Part shown: positions 1 to 7,664 of the stretch, one piece after another
Numbering within the stretch: position 1 is the first letter of the stretch
How the letters are laid out: every line of letters starts with the position of its first letter
NCBI GenBank assembly: GCA_902388545.1
Contig: CABMPS010000004.1
Location: 1-27,457, forward strand
Origin: an uncultured Collinsella sp.
Lineage (GTDB): Bacteria > Actinomycetota > Coriobacteriia > Coriobacteriales > Coriobacteriaceae
DNA: 27,457 nt
Reading direction: 5' to 3'
The notes under the pieces: model-generated
The model's input: the letters and a program-made list of their open reading frames with translations, nothing else
What the model was told of the DNA's origin: nothing
Databases searched by the model: none
Program-made: the position numbers and the translations under genes

Positions 1-1
1 T

Positions 2-16
2 GTAACACCATGTTAC
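2..16. repeat. Short inverted repeat GTAAC-N5-GTTAC at the window edge
   Basis: GTAAC (2-6) and GTTAC (12-16) form a short palindrome about 170 nt upstream of the LuxR gene. It could be a regulator half-site pair or the tail of an upstream element that the window cuts. The rest of 1-185 is GC-rich. It holds a TACAAT hexamer at 143-148 that could be a -10 box, but no matching -35 was found. Confidence 0.25.
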
Positions 17-185
17 GGGAAGATATCCGGATCCCGGGGCACAAATTCTCATGTGGCGCACCTGCCAGCGCAAAAGGCAACGAGCATGCGATTGCCAAGC
101 GCACCCCGCCCCCCGAAAGGCCCGCCCCCTACCGCCATGGTCTACAATCGAGGGCACAATCATTCGTCCATCCAAAGGACCGTCC

Positions 186-1592
186 TTGAACCTAAGCAAG
201 CCTAAAATCAACGCGCTTCTGGCACTCGCTCTTTTTACCTTCGCCTTTCTTTCCGCCGAGTTTCGCTTCGATATCAATGTCGGGCTGCTCTCCGGTGCCG
301 AACGCGTTGTAATCGCACAGGGCTTTATTCTGGGTGCGAGCGTGCTCGGCTTTATCGGGTACGCGCCGCTGTTCGGGCTCGCACAGCGCAAAGGCCACTC
401 ACTAGCAGCCGTCAACGCCGCCGCCGTCCCTATCGTCATCATGGGCCTGACGCAAATTCAGTTCCCTACGGCCCCGCTTGTGCTCGAGATTCTGGGCTGC
501 GTGGCATTCTTTGGGCTCGGTCTGCTGGGTGCCGCTGCTCACCACGCCTTTTCGTTGGCATTCCAGGATGACCCCAAACTCGCCACCGGCGCGGGAGCGG
601 CCTATGCCGCGGGCATCCTGATGCAGTTCGCCGTCAACCTGCTCAATTGCGGCGGTATCGCAGAGCTTATCGTTCTCGGCACAGCGACGATCGCCATCTC
701 TGCCCTCAGCGCTGTTCCTCAAAACACAGACACAGCCGCGAACCCCGCCATCAATCCCTTTGTTGAGCCCTCTCACGCCCTCGCCAAGCAGGCGTGTTGG
801 AGCATCGCGCTGGTCATGATTCTCGCCTGCTTGTTCTCGACCCTCGACAACGTGGTCACACTCTCCAACGCCCACGGCACCATTGCCGTGCAGACCTGGC
901 CGCGCCTCTTTTTGGCAGCAAGCGGCCTTGCCGCCGGTCTTATCTTTGATCTTGCCGAGCGCCGCTACATGGGACTTGTCATGCTCGGCATCGCCGTGCT
1001 CTCGACCATTTCCATCCTGGCCGTGGAGGCCGGCGCCGATCCCAACCTGGGCCTTGTCGTCTTTTACCTGAGCTCGGGCTTTTTCGTCACGTTCTTCACT
1101 GCCACCTTTACACAGCTGGCACCGCGCATGCATGCGCCCGCTCTTTGGGCTGGCATGGGCCGCGCCGCCAACAATGTATGCGCTTTCACCACATCAGGCA
1201 TCTCGCTTGCTCTCGTGACCTCGGATAACGTTGCCCTCATTATGATCGGCGCGCTCGTTTTGCTCGTCGCCGCCTGTGCGGCATTCGTGGCAGCCGGCTT
1301 GTTCCTCCTGCCCCAAACCGAGCAGGAGCGCGAACATCAACAGCTTGCCGAGGAAGCGCTCGCCGCGCCCACCGTCGAGGAGCAACGCCAGGCCTTCATC
1401 GCCAACCACGCTCTCACCCCGCGCGAAGTCGACGTGCTAGTAGCCGTTACCCAGGACGAGCGCCCGCTCAAGCAGATCGCCGAGGAGCTCGGCATCTCGA
1501 TGCGCATGGTGCAGCGTCACCTGAGCTCCATCTACCAAAAGACCGACACGCAAACGCGCGCTGGTCTCACCAAGGCCTTCCCCTCGGCCTAA
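186..1592 (+). CDS. LuxR-family regulator with multi-spanning membrane N-terminus
   Basis: A 468-residue protein. About 390 residues of hydrophobic, MFS-like sequence (roughly 10-12 membrane spans) are followed by a linker rich in Glu and Gln and a C-terminal LuxR-type helix-turn-helix at about residues 408-460 (TPREVDVL, then QIAEELGISMRMVQRHL). The start chosen is TTG at 186: AAAGGA (174-179) lies 6 nt upstream, and the hydrophobic region starts just after it. The longer reading from 51 adds a Cys/Arg/Pro-rich stretch that looks non-coding. Membrane-LuxR proteins of this design are numerous in Coriobacteriia and are thought to sense a ligand at the membrane; ligand and targets are unknown here. 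The DNA-binding call is firm and the sensing role is inferred. It converges on the next gene across a shared terminator. Confidence 0.85.
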   Translation: MNLSKPKINALLALALFTFAFLSAEFRFDINVGLLSGAERVVIAQGFILGASVLGFIGYAPLFGLAQRKGHSLAAVNAAAVPIVIMGLTQIQFPTAPLVLEILGCVAFFGLGLLGAAAHHAFSLAFQDDPKLATGAGAAYAAGILMQFAVNLLNCGGIAELIVLGTATIAISALSAVPQNTDTAANPAINPFVEPSHALAKQACWSIALVMILACLFSTLDNVVTLSNAHGTIAVQTWPRLFLAASGLAAGLIFDLAERRYMGLVMLGIAVLSTISILAVEAGADPNLGLVVFYLSSGFFVTFFTATFTQLAPRMHAPALWAGMGRAANNVCAFTTSGISLALVTSDNVALIMIGALVLLVAACAAFVAAGLFLLPQTEQEREHQQLAEEALAAPTVEEQRQAFIANHALTPREVDVLVAVTQDERPLKQIAEELGISMRMVQRHLSSIYQKTDTQTRAGLTKAFPSA

Positions 1593-1598
1593 AACAAA

Positions 1599-1634
1599 AA
1601 CCACCACAAAGGTGCTGTCCCCTTTGTGGTGGTT
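1599..1634. terminator. Bidirectional rho-independent terminator
   Basis: A perfect 14-bp stem (1599-1612 with 1621-1634, 8-nt loop) is followed by T residues on the plus strand. On the minus strand the A-rich stretch 1591-1600 gives a T-rich tail. It sits between the convergent LuxR and cytidylate-kinase-like genes and can serve both. Confidence 0.9.
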
Positions 1635-1643
1635 TTTGGTCGG

Positions 1644-2267
1644 CTAGCCTTCGAGTTGAGCCACTTTGTAGCGGTAGGCAGCGGCTATGGCGTCTTTGCA
1701 GCCTTCGCGGCCCAGCTTGGCGCGGTTGACGACGATGTCCTTGCCGCTCGTCATCTTCCACTTTCCGGCGCTGTAGCGCTTGTAAAACGCCTCGCGCGCC
1801 TTCTGCTGCTGCTTGACCAGCTTGGCGCCCTTCTTTTTGTTAAGGCCGCGCTTTTTGCGCACAATCTCGACGCGGTCCTCAAAAGGAGCGGTCACCAATA
1901 CGGCAATGTGATTGGGGTTGTTGCGCAGCAGGTAATCGGACAGACGGCCTTCGATAATGCAGCTCTCGGTCTCGCCCAGATCCAAAATCACCTGGCTCAT
2001 CTTTTGGAACAACTTATCCGAGTACGAACGCGCATCGTAGCGATCGGGCAGAAACGCCATGTTCTCCACGGCCAGACGCTCGTCGTAGGCGGCCATCTTA
2101 TCGAGCGACTCGCCCGCGCGCAGCGACGCACGCACCAGCAGCTCGTTATCGTACAGTGGAATCCCCAACTCGTCGGCAAGCATGCGGCCAATCTCGTGGC
2201 CCTCGGCGCCAAAGTCGCGCGCGATGGTAATGACCACAGGATTCTTCTTGTTCTCCAGATCGCTCAT
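1644..2267 (-). CDS. Cytidylate kinase-like family protein
   Basis: A 207-residue protein matching the cytidylate kinase-like family (a P-loop NMP-kinase relative, distinct from essential Cmk). It opens with a beta strand and a glycine-containing nucleotide loop, ITIARDFGAEGHEIG (about residues 13-27), close to the family pattern GREYGSGGREIG. An ELGIPLYDNELL segment follows, then IIEGRLSDYLL, which resembles the family's conserved G-R strand, and a basic stretch RKKRGLNKKKGAK typical of a lid region. GAAAGG lies upstream of ATG 2267 at good spacing. The substrate is unknown: members of this family are often adjacent to membrane or regulatory genes without a proven reaction. The first glycine of the usual loop is replaced, so activity should not be assumed. 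Confidence 0.8.
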   Translation of the reverse strand: MSDLENKKNPVVITIARDFGAEGHEIGRMLADELGIPLYDNELLVRASLRAGESLDKMAAYDERLAVENMAFLPDRYDARSYSDKLFQKMSQVILDLGETESCIIEGRLSDYLLRNNPNHIAVLVTAPFEDRVEIVRKKRGLNKKKGAKLVKQQQKAREAFYKRYSAGKWKMTSGKDIVVNRAKLGREGCKDAIAAAYRYKVAQLEG

Positions 2268-2331
2268 CGCGATTCCTTTCTAACAGATGAGAAATAGGCG
2301 ATTCCTGATTCCCATTTTGTCACTTACGACC

Positions 2332-2439
2332 GTCCTGGTTTCCCAAGTGCGGCAGATTGCCCCGAAAGAGGAGCGCCGCGTACTAAATGTACGCAAGCGA
2401 CGATTGAGGGGCAAGGTGCCGTGCTTGGGGAAGCAGGAC
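2332..2439. repeat. Long imperfect palindromic element with inner hairpin
   Basis: A 32-nt arm at 2332-2363 pairs with 2408-2439 (26 of 32 positions identical after reverse complementing; two of the differences can form G-U pairs). Within the 44-nt centre, GCGTAC (2378-2383) and GTACGC (2389-2394) form an inner hairpin around TAAAT. The outer arm abuts the stop codon of the permease gene. It is not a classic terminator because no T-tract follows. It looks like an intergenic palindromic repeat unit or MITE remnant. Confidence 0.7.
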
Positions 2440-3077
2440 TATGCGGCTACGATGCGGCGCTGATATGCTCGGACCAGCAGCGAGATACCAAAGTTGAGCA
2501 CAAAGTACATCGCAAACACCAGGCCGTAGAGCATAAGCACCTGCGACAGGTCGATTGCGTGGGCCATCACGACGTTTGCCGTGTACATAAGCTCGGCCAC
2601 GTTAATGCCCGAAAGATACGAGCTGTCCTTGATGACGGTCGTGCACTGGCTAAACAGTGCCGGAATGATCGTCTTAAACGTCTGCGGCAGAATGATGTAG
2701 CGCATGGTGGCAAAGAAGCCGAAGCCCTGGCTCTGCGCCGCCTCAAACTGGCCGCGCGGAATCGAGTTGAGGCCGCCGCGCACAATCTCGGCCATAACAG
2801 CGCTGGTAAACAGCGTAAAGGCGATGGTCGAAATCACAATGTCCAAACCCTGCACAGTAAAGTAGATAAACAGGATCCACAGCAGGTTCGGTGTGCAGCG
2901 GAACAGCTCGATATAGGCGCTCACCAAAATACGGAACGGGCGGGGCGCATAGCTTTTAACGAGCGCCAGCACCGTGCCAAAGATGAGCGAGAAAAAGATC
3001 GACAGCGCCGAGATCTCGATGGTCTTAACAAAGCCACCCCAAATGTAGAGCAGGTTGGTTGCGTTGAAGATTTCCAT
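2439..3077 (-). CDS. Polar amino acid ABC transporter permease (HisM/GlnP type)
   Basis: A 212-residue inner-membrane permease and last gene of the four-gene importer. It begins with a periplasmic-side segment and a first membrane helix (about residues 15-40) and carries the EAA coupling motif region IPRGQFEAAQSQG, which docks to the ATPase, followed by the ILPQ signature of the His/Glu/Gln permease family. The length is normal for the family. A GAGGAGG Shine-Dalgarno overlaps the end of the upstream permease gene, and the two genes are separated by only 3 nt, so translation is probably coupled. The substrate is a polar amino acid or opine; specificity cannot be read from the permease alone. 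Confidence 0.93.
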   Translation of the reverse strand: MEIFNATNLLYIWGGFVKTIEISALSIFFSLIFGTVLALVKSYAPRPFRILVSAYIELFRCTPNLLWILFIYFTVQGLDIVISTIAFTLFTSAVMAEIVRGGLNSIPRGQFEAAQSQGFGFFATMRYIILPQTFKTIIPALFSQCTTVIKDSSYLSGINVAELMYTANVVMAHAIDLSQVLMLYGLVFAMYFVLNFGISLLVRAYQRRIVAA

Positions 3078-3080
3078 GCG

Positions 3081-3827
3081 CTAGGCCTCCTCTACGTTGT
3101 CGAGCCCCAGCTCGGCCAGGCTCACGCCGCGCGGCCGCTGCTTGGAGCGGCGCTCGAGCCACTGCACCAGCATGGCGAGCGGAAAGCAGATGATGAAGTA
3201 CATAAGGCAGCAGACGATGTATCCCTGCAGGTAGCCGTACAGACTCACAAAGTTGTCGGAACGATACATAAGGTCGCCGCCGGCCACGAGCGCCAGTACC
3301 GACGTGTTCTTGACCAGATTGAGCGCCTGGTTACACAGCGGCGGCAGGATGATCTTGAACGTCTGAGGCAGCACGATGTACCAGTAGGCCTGCGCGCGGG
3401 TGAAACCCTGGCTCTGAGCCGCCTCCATCTGACCGCGCGGGACAGCCTCGATACCGGTACGGATGACCTCCGAGATATAGGCCGCGTGATACAGGCCCAC
3501 GCCCAAGAAGCCCAGCACGAACGGCGCGATGCGCACCGGCTGGCCGGCACCGGTTATGGCCTGCAAAAACTGCGGACCAGCCATGTACATAAAGAGCACC
3601 TGCACGGGCAACGGGGTGTTCTGGTAAAACTCCACGTACACGCGGCTTATGGCGCGCAGCACGCGCGAACGGGTGGTAGAGAACACGCCCAGCAGCGTGC
3701 CCAGCACCAGCGACAGCAGCAGACCGGCAACGACCACCTGCAGCGTCACACCAAAGCCCTCCCAGAAGGGCCCCATGTTTTGAAATGTCGTCGACCAACG
3801 GTCGGCGTCAAATAATCCTTCGAGCAT
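3081..3827 (-). CDS. Polar amino acid ABC transporter permease
   Basis: A 248-residue permease paired with the following one to form a heterodimeric channel. The ATG at 3827 is preferred because AAGGAA sits just upstream; reading from 3896 would add 23 residues that overlap the preceding gene. The EAA coupling loop reads VPRGQMEAAQSQG and is followed by YIVLPQTFK, as expected in the HisMQ/GlnP family. The C-terminus extends beyond the last helix with a basic Arg-rich tail (RRSKQRPRG). It lies 25 nt downstream of the binding-protein gene. It is nearly the same design as its neighbour, consistent with an old duplication. Confidence 0.93.
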   Translation of the reverse strand: MLEGLFDADRWSTTFQNMGPFWEGFGVTLQVVVAGLLLSLVLGTLLGVFSTTRSRVLRAISRVYVEFYQNTPLPVQVLFMYMAGPQFLQAITGAGQPVRIAPFVLGFLGVGLYHAAYISEVIRTGIEAVPRGQMEAAQSQGFTRAQAYWYIVLPQTFKIILPPLCNQALNLVKNTSVLALVAGGDLMYRSDNFVSLYGYLQGYIVCCLMYFIICFPLAMLVQWLERRSKQRPRGVSLAELGLDNVEEA

Positions 3828-3852
3828 TTGATTCCTTCCTTGGACGATGCGC

Positions 3853-4728
3853 CTATACAAGACCCCAGGTCTTGACCTCTTGGTCGAGCCAGCCATCGGC
3901 CAGGAGATCGCAAATCACCTGATCGACCACGGCCGAAAGGTCGCAGCCCTTCTTGGTCGCCACGCCGTAGCCCTGCTCGCCAAACTTGACCTCGGGCTGC
4001 AGCAGCTCAACAGTCTCGTTCATGTAGCCGGCCAGCGTGGAGCGGTCCATGGCAAAGACGTCGATATTGCCGGCGTCGAGCGAACTCTTGATGATGGGGT
4101 AGCCGCTAAAGGCCCTAAACTCGGGCTTGCAGCTAAAGCCGTTGTCCTTGATCATCTGCTCTATCAGGCCCTGCGTGGTAGCACCCTGGCTCACGCCAAT
4201 AACCTTGCCGTCCAGGTCCTCAATCGAGGTAAAGCCCGAACGCTTCTTGACCATGAGTCCCACGTAGTCGGTGCGGTACGGCGTCGAGAAATCCCAGCTC
4301 TTCTTGCGCTCGTCGGTGATGGTGTAGGTCGCCGCGACCACGTCGAGTTGGCCGTTATCGATCAGCGGGCCGCGTGTCTTGGGCGTTACGTCGGTAAACT
4401 CGACAAGCTCCTGGGCGCGGGCCTCCTTGTAGCTCACGCCAAAGACGGCGGCGGCGATCTGGTAGCACAAATCGACTTCCATGCCCTCAAAGCGGCCCTT
4501 GGCGGTGTCGTAATAGCCATAGCCGGGAACGTCCTTCTTAACGCCGGCATTCAGATGGCCACGCGACTTGATGGCCGCAAGCTTGGACCCCTTGTCGGAG
4601 GCCTCGCCGCTGGTGGAGTTGCCGCAACCGGTAAGCGCGGTCCCCGTCAGCACAAGCATGCCGGCGCCCGCCAGCTGCAAAAAGTGACGGCGCGACACGG
4701 CCGCCCTCGTCATATCCGTCATGTCCAT
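3853..4728 (-). CDS. Amino acid ABC transporter substrate-binding lipoprotein
   Basis: About 291 residues. The N-terminus has a twin-arginine signal (SRRHFLQLAG, Arg 13-14) and then a lipobox LTGC with Cys35, so it is probably exported folded by Tat and lipid-anchored outside the membrane. The mature part has SBP_bac_3 family features: an opening strand KSRGHLNAGVKKDVPG, the segment FEGMEVDLCYQIA, and VVAATYTITDERKKSWDFS near the ligand site. The start is uncertain: GTG 4731, ATG 4728 and ATG 4722 are in frame, with GGTGAT just ahead of 4722. It lies between the ATPase and permease genes, 8 nt after the ATPase stop. The ligand is likely a polar amino acid, not assignable further. Confidence 0.9.
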   Translation of the reverse strand: MDMTDMTRAAVSRRHFLQLAGAGMLVLTGTALTGCGNSTSGEASDKGSKLAAIKSRGHLNAGVKKDVPGYGYYDTAKGRFEGMEVDLCYQIAAAVFGVSYKEARAQELVEFTDVTPKTRGPLIDNGQLDVVAATYTITDERKKSWDFSTPYRTDYVGLMVKKRSGFTSIEDLDGKVIGVSQGATTQGLIEQMIKDNGFSCKPEFRAFSGYPIIKSSLDAGNIDVFAMDRSTLAGYMNETVELLQPEVKFGEQGYGVATKKGCDLSAVVDQVICDLLADGWLDQEVKTWGLV

Positions 4729-4736
4729 CACCGCGC

Positions 4737-5468
4737 CTAGTGCAGAATCTTGGACAGGAACTCGCGGCAGCGCGGGTTCTCGGGGTTATCGAAGAAGTGC
4801 TCGGGCGTGCCCTCCTCCAGGATGCGGCCGTCCTCCATAAAGATGACGCGGTCGGCCACCTGGCGCGCAAAGCCCATCTCATGCGTCACGCAGATCATGG
4901 TGATGTCTTCCTGCGCGAGCTCAATCATAACGTCCAGAACCTCTTGAACCATCTCGGGGTCGAGCGCCGAGGTCGGCTCGTCAAACAGGATGATGGGCTG
5001 CTTGGTGCACAGGGCACGGGCGATGGCGATGCGCTGCTGCTGACCACCCGAGAGATTCTGCGGATACTCGCCGGCCTTATGCGCCATGCCGACGCGCTTG
5101 AGCGCGGCAATGGCGATCTCGGTCGCCTCCTCCTTGCTCTTCTTTTGCAGCTTGATGGGCGCGAGCGTCAGATTGCCCAGCACCGTCATGTTGGGATACA
5201 GGTTGAACTGTTGAAACACCATGGAGCTGTACTTGCGAGCCATCTCCAGGTGATTCTTCTTGGTAAGCGGCGTGCCGTCGATAATGACCTCGCCCGACGT
5301 GGGCTCCTCAAGATAATCGACGCAGCGGATGAGCGTCGACTTACCCGAACCAGAGGGCCCGATCATTACGAGCTTCTCGCCGCGCTTGACGGTGAGGTTG
5401 ATATCTTTGAGCACATGCAGGTCGCCAAAGTACTTGTTGAGATGCTTGATCTCGATCATGTCTGCCAT
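4737..5468 (-). CDS. Amino acid ABC transporter ATP-binding protein (GlnQ/HisP type)
   Basis: A 243-residue cytoplasmic ATPase that powers the importer. The motifs are complete: Walker [10 protein letters not shown] (37-45), Q-loop [13 protein letters not shown] (from 85), signature LSGGQQQR (139-146), Walker B IILFDEP (159-165) and the switch histidine in VTHEMGFA (His196). The order and wording are those of the polar amino acid family. It is the first gene of the operon, with GGAAGGGA upstream of ATG 5468. A TACAAT box about 40 nt upstream and an adjacent inverted repeat suggest the operon's promoter and a possible operator. Confidence 0.96.
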   Translation of the reverse strand: MADMIEIKHLNKYFGDLHVLKDINLTVKRGEKLVMIGPSGSGKSTLIRCVDYLEEPTSGEVIIDGTPLTKKNHLEMARKYSSMVFQQFNLYPNMTVLGNLTLAPIKLQKKSKEEATEIAIAALKRVGMAHKAGEYPQNLSGGQQQRIAIARALCTKQPIILFDEPTSALDPEMVQEVLDVMIELAQEDITMICVTHEMGFARQVADRVIFMEDGRILEEGTPEHFFDNPENPRCREFLSKILH

Positions 5469-5503
5469 GAATGTCCCTTCCCCGCGTTAATACGAATTGC
5501 ACT

Positions 5504-5529
5504 ATTGTACGGAAAGAACCACGTTTCCG
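5504..5529 (-). promoter_or_regulatory. Candidate promoter -10 and operator of the ABC importer operon
   Basis: On the minus strand TACAAT (5504-5509) is a good -10 about 35-40 nt from the start codon. Immediately upstream, plus-strand CGGAAA (5510-5515) and TTTCCG (5524-5529) form an inverted repeat with an 8-nt spacer covering the -10/-35 spacer. No strong -35 is visible. A repressor bound there would block polymerase; this is inference. Confidence 0.4.
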
Positions 5530-5572
5530 CAGTCTACGCTGCATCCCCGTAAAGAACCCGCAATCTTCCACC

Positions 5573-5643
5573 CACTCATTGGGGACAGACTTAAATGAGT
5601 ACCCGGGAAGTGGGCACTCATTTAAGTCTGTCCCCAATGAGTG
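5573..5643. repeat. Perfect 28-bp inverted repeat (REP-like element)
   Basis: Arms 5573-5600 and 5616-5643 are perfect reverse complements (28 of 28), separated by 15 nt that contain a further CCC/GGG pairing. The core CATTGGGGACAG followed by TTAA recurs in the composite repeat at 7513. Such GGGGACAG palindromes are typical of REP elements linked to Y1 REP-associated transposases in many bacteria. No transposase lies in the window. Confidence 0.85.
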
Positions 5644-5665
5644 CCCTTCAGCTGCCATCAAAAAA

Positions 5666-5692
5666 GGGGCGCGACCGCAATGGTCACGCCCC
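5666..5692 (-). terminator. Rho-independent terminator of the isomerase-yqeY operon
   Basis: An 11-bp stem with one G-U or mismatch position (5666-5676 with 5682-5692, loop 5677-5681). The A run at 5660-5665 gives a T-tract on the minus strand, just after the yqeY stop codon. Confidence 0.85.
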
Positions 5693-5721
5693 CTCAAAAT
5701 CAACTATATGCCGCTCGGTCC

Positions 5722-6165
5722 CTACGCGAGTTTGGCTCCAACGATCTTTGCTGCTGCCGGCTTATCGAAGTTGCCGCCAGTGGCCTTACCCAGAGCGCCC
5801 ATGACCTGGCCCATCTGCTTCTTGGACGTGGCGCCCAGTTCAGCGATGACCTGCTCAATCAGAGCCTCGAGCTCCTCGCCCGAAACCTGCGCGGGCAGAA
5901 GGCTCTCCAGAATCTTGACCTGCTCGGTCAGGTTGTCAGTACGCTCTTGGTCGGTGCCGGCCTTGATGGACATCTCCAGCGTCTCGCTCGTCTGCTTAAT
6001 CAGACGCTTGATCATGCTGTTGACGTCTTCCTCGGTCACATCGCGGCGCTCGTTAACCTCGATATTCTTCACCTCGGCCTTGACCTGGCGAATGATGGAC
6101 AGGCGAACCTTGGCCTTAGCCTTCATGGCCGCGATCATTTCCTTCTGCAGCTCTTCGTTGGTCAT
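5722..6165 (-). CDS. yqeY: GatB/YqeY domain-containing protein
   Basis: A 147-residue protein of the YqeY family, a helical protein homologous to the tail domain of the GatB subunit of tRNA amidotransferase. The body is helical with the typical ending KKQMGQVMGALGKATGG (a helix-turn region). YqeY proteins are widespread; a tRNA-related role has been suggested but is unproven. The start ATG 6165 has AGAGGA upstream with 8-9 nt spacing; the TTG at 6171 would add only two residues. It lies 54 nt downstream of the parvulin gene and is followed by a terminator, so the two form a small operon. Confidence 0.93.
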   Translation of the reverse strand: MTNEELQKEMIAAMKAKAKVRLSIIRQVKAEVKNIEVNERRDVTEEDVNSMIKRLIKQTSETLEMSIKAGTDQERTDNLTEQVKILESLLPAQVSGEELEALIEQVIAELGATSKKQMGQVMGALGKATGGNFDKPAAAKIVGAKLA

Positions 6166-6219
6166 CTGCAAATCCTCTCTAATAGCGTGGGCGGCACTCG
6201 CGCGAGCACCGCCCCATGA

Positions 6220-7440
6220 TTACTCAGTCGTCGACGAATCGTCGGTCGAGCTCTTGGTGACGCCCTTCAGGCTCACGTTGTAGGGCACATCCTTGGGCAT
6301 GGGGTTGACGGTAATGTCGGCGTCTTTCTTGTACTGCTCCAGCCACTCGCTGTATGCAGTACTGGCCGCCTGCGTCTTCACCACGTTGGAAACGTACTTC
6401 TTGATGTCCTTGGGCACCTGCTTGATGTCATCGACCTGGCTATCGACATGGAAGTAGTCGGTGCACTTGATGATGTGGTAGCCATAGGTCGACTCGACGA
6501 CTTCGCTCACGTCGCCCTTGTTGAGCCCCTCGAGCGCCGTCTGGTAGCTGTCGACAAAGGTGGTGAGCTTATCCCAGCCCACATCGCCCTTCTTCTCCTT
6601 GGAACCGGTGTCCTCGGAGTACTGTTCAACGGCATCCTCAAAGCTCAGCTCACCGGAGTTGATCTTGTCCAGGCACTCCTGCGCCTTGGCCTTGGCGGCA
6701 GCCTTGTCCTCGTCGGAAGCGTCGGAATCAACCTTGATCAGGATGTTCGACGAGCGACGGGCATCGTTGTAGTTGGACAGGTTCTCGTTGATGTAATCGA
6801 CGATCTCGCTGTCCTTGGGCTTGCTGGTGGGCGCCACAGCATCCTTAAGCTTTTGCTGCGCCAGGCTCTCCTTGAGCGAGTCCTTGTAGGTGTCCTCGGT
6901 GTAGCCGTAGGTCTTAAGGGTCTTCTTAAAGGCCTTGGCACCGCCCGCGCTCTTGCACGCGTCCTTCCAAGCCTTCTCGACCTCCTCGTCCGACACCGTC
7001 ACGCCGCTCTCCTTCTGTGCCTGTTGAAGCAGAATCTGCTGCGTGTAGGAGTCGATGAGTTGCTTGCGGTACTTCTTGGGCGTGAGGTCGTTGTCGACCA
7101 GATACTGTGCCCAGTCCTTGTCCTTGGTGTAGCCGTAGGACGTGCGCATGCTCATGATCTGCTTGGTCACGGTGTCCTCGGTGAGGTTGGTGCCGTTGAT
7201 AGTGGCAGCTACACCGCCGGTAAGCTTGTAGCCCGAGGTATCCTCTGCCTGCGACATCAGGCCGGAGCACGCCATGGCCGAGACGGAAAGCAGCATTGCC
7301 AGCACGCCGATGACCACCAGAACGATCTTGACGGTCTTGGACACGCGGGTCTTGCGCTGCTTCTTGCGAGAGCTGGAGGCGGCGCGAGCCTGCTGCTCGG
7401 GCGTCGGCTCGGGTGCGGGGTTCTTTTTCTTATTTGCCAT
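6220..7440 (-). CDS. Membrane-anchored parvulin-type peptidyl-prolyl isomerase (PrsA/SurA-like)
   Basis: A 406-residue protein. A 35-residue basic cytoplasmic head is followed by one membrane helix (about 36-58) and an extracellular chaperone part: a SurA_N-like helical region (about 75-200), a parvulin domain (about 226-331, with SNILIKV, ELSFEDAVEQYSED, KGDVGWDKL and STYGYHIIK) and a charged tail. It probably assists folding of exported proteins by proline isomerisation. ATG 7440 (MANKKKN) is preferred over the reading from 7539 because GAAAGG lies upstream and the extra residues overlap a repeat region. Unlike PrsA there is no clear lipobox: AMAC lacks the usual -3 residue. The last residues are Ser/Thr/Asp-rich. 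Confidence 0.9.
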   Translation of the reverse strand: MANKKKNPAPEPTPEQQARAASSSRKKQRKTRVSKTVKIVLVVIGVLAMLLSVSAMACSGLMSQAEDTSGYKLTGGVAATINGTNLTEDTVTKQIMSMRTSYGYTKDKDWAQYLVDNDLTPKKYRKQLIDSYTQQILLQQAQKESGVTVSDEEVEKAWKDACKSAGGAKAFKKTLKTYGYTEDTYKDSLKESLAQQKLKDAVAPTSKPKDSEIVDYINENLSNYNDARRSSNILIKVDSDASDEDKAAAKAKAQECLDKINSGELSFEDAVEQYSEDTGSKEKKGDVGWDKLTTFVDSYQTALEGLNKGDVSEVVESTYGYHIIKCTDYFHVDSQVDDIKQVPKDIKKYVSNVVKTQAASTAYSEWLEQYKKDADITVNPMPKDVPYNVSLKGVTKSSTDDSSTTE

Positions 7441-7508
7441 AGTTGGCCTTTCGCATAACGAATCGAACAAACGCCATTGTGTCACAACGCAGCCCCCGCG
7501 GCACGCTT

Positions 7509-7653
7509 GGTGCATTGGGGACAGGTTAATCTGCACCATTTTGGTGCAAAGGGGACAGCTCTGGCAGCCAGCAGTTAGGGACGTTCCTTTTCTGCCGGCA
7601 GTTAGGGACAGTCCCCAAGTGCCGGCACATAAGGAACGTCCCTAGGTGCCGGC
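7509..7653. repeat. Composite palindromic repeat cluster
   Basis: Two elements lie in tandem. The first (7509-7558) carries CATTGGGGACAG, shared with 5577, and three GGTGCA/TGCACC half-sites (7509-7514, 7532-7537, 7543-7548) that can form alternative hairpins. The second has arms 7576-7600 and 7620-7644 (23 of 25 pairing) around a central GGGACAGTCCC palindrome (7605-7615). TGCCGGC heptamers recur at the arm ends and again at 7647-7653. The cluster separates the orphan EIIA from the parvulin gene. It looks like non-autonomous mobile repeats. Confidence 0.85.
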
Positions 7654-7664
7654 TTAGCCCCGCC

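Noticed and set aside
51..185. Longer start of the LuxR gene
   Set aside because: The added 45 residues are Cys/Arg/Pro-rich with no ribosome site, whereas TTG 186 has AAAGGA at 6 nt.
2421..3815. Long plus-strand open frame of 464 codons opposite the two permease genes
   Set aside because: Its product is rich in His, Arg and Gln with no domain, typical of the antisense frame of GC-rich genes; the minus-strand permeases are unambiguous.
7260..7290. Lipobox in the parvulin protein (SAMACSG)
   Set aside because: The -3 and -2 residues (Ala, Met) do not fit the usual L-A/S-G/A-C pattern; a plain membrane anchor is more likely.
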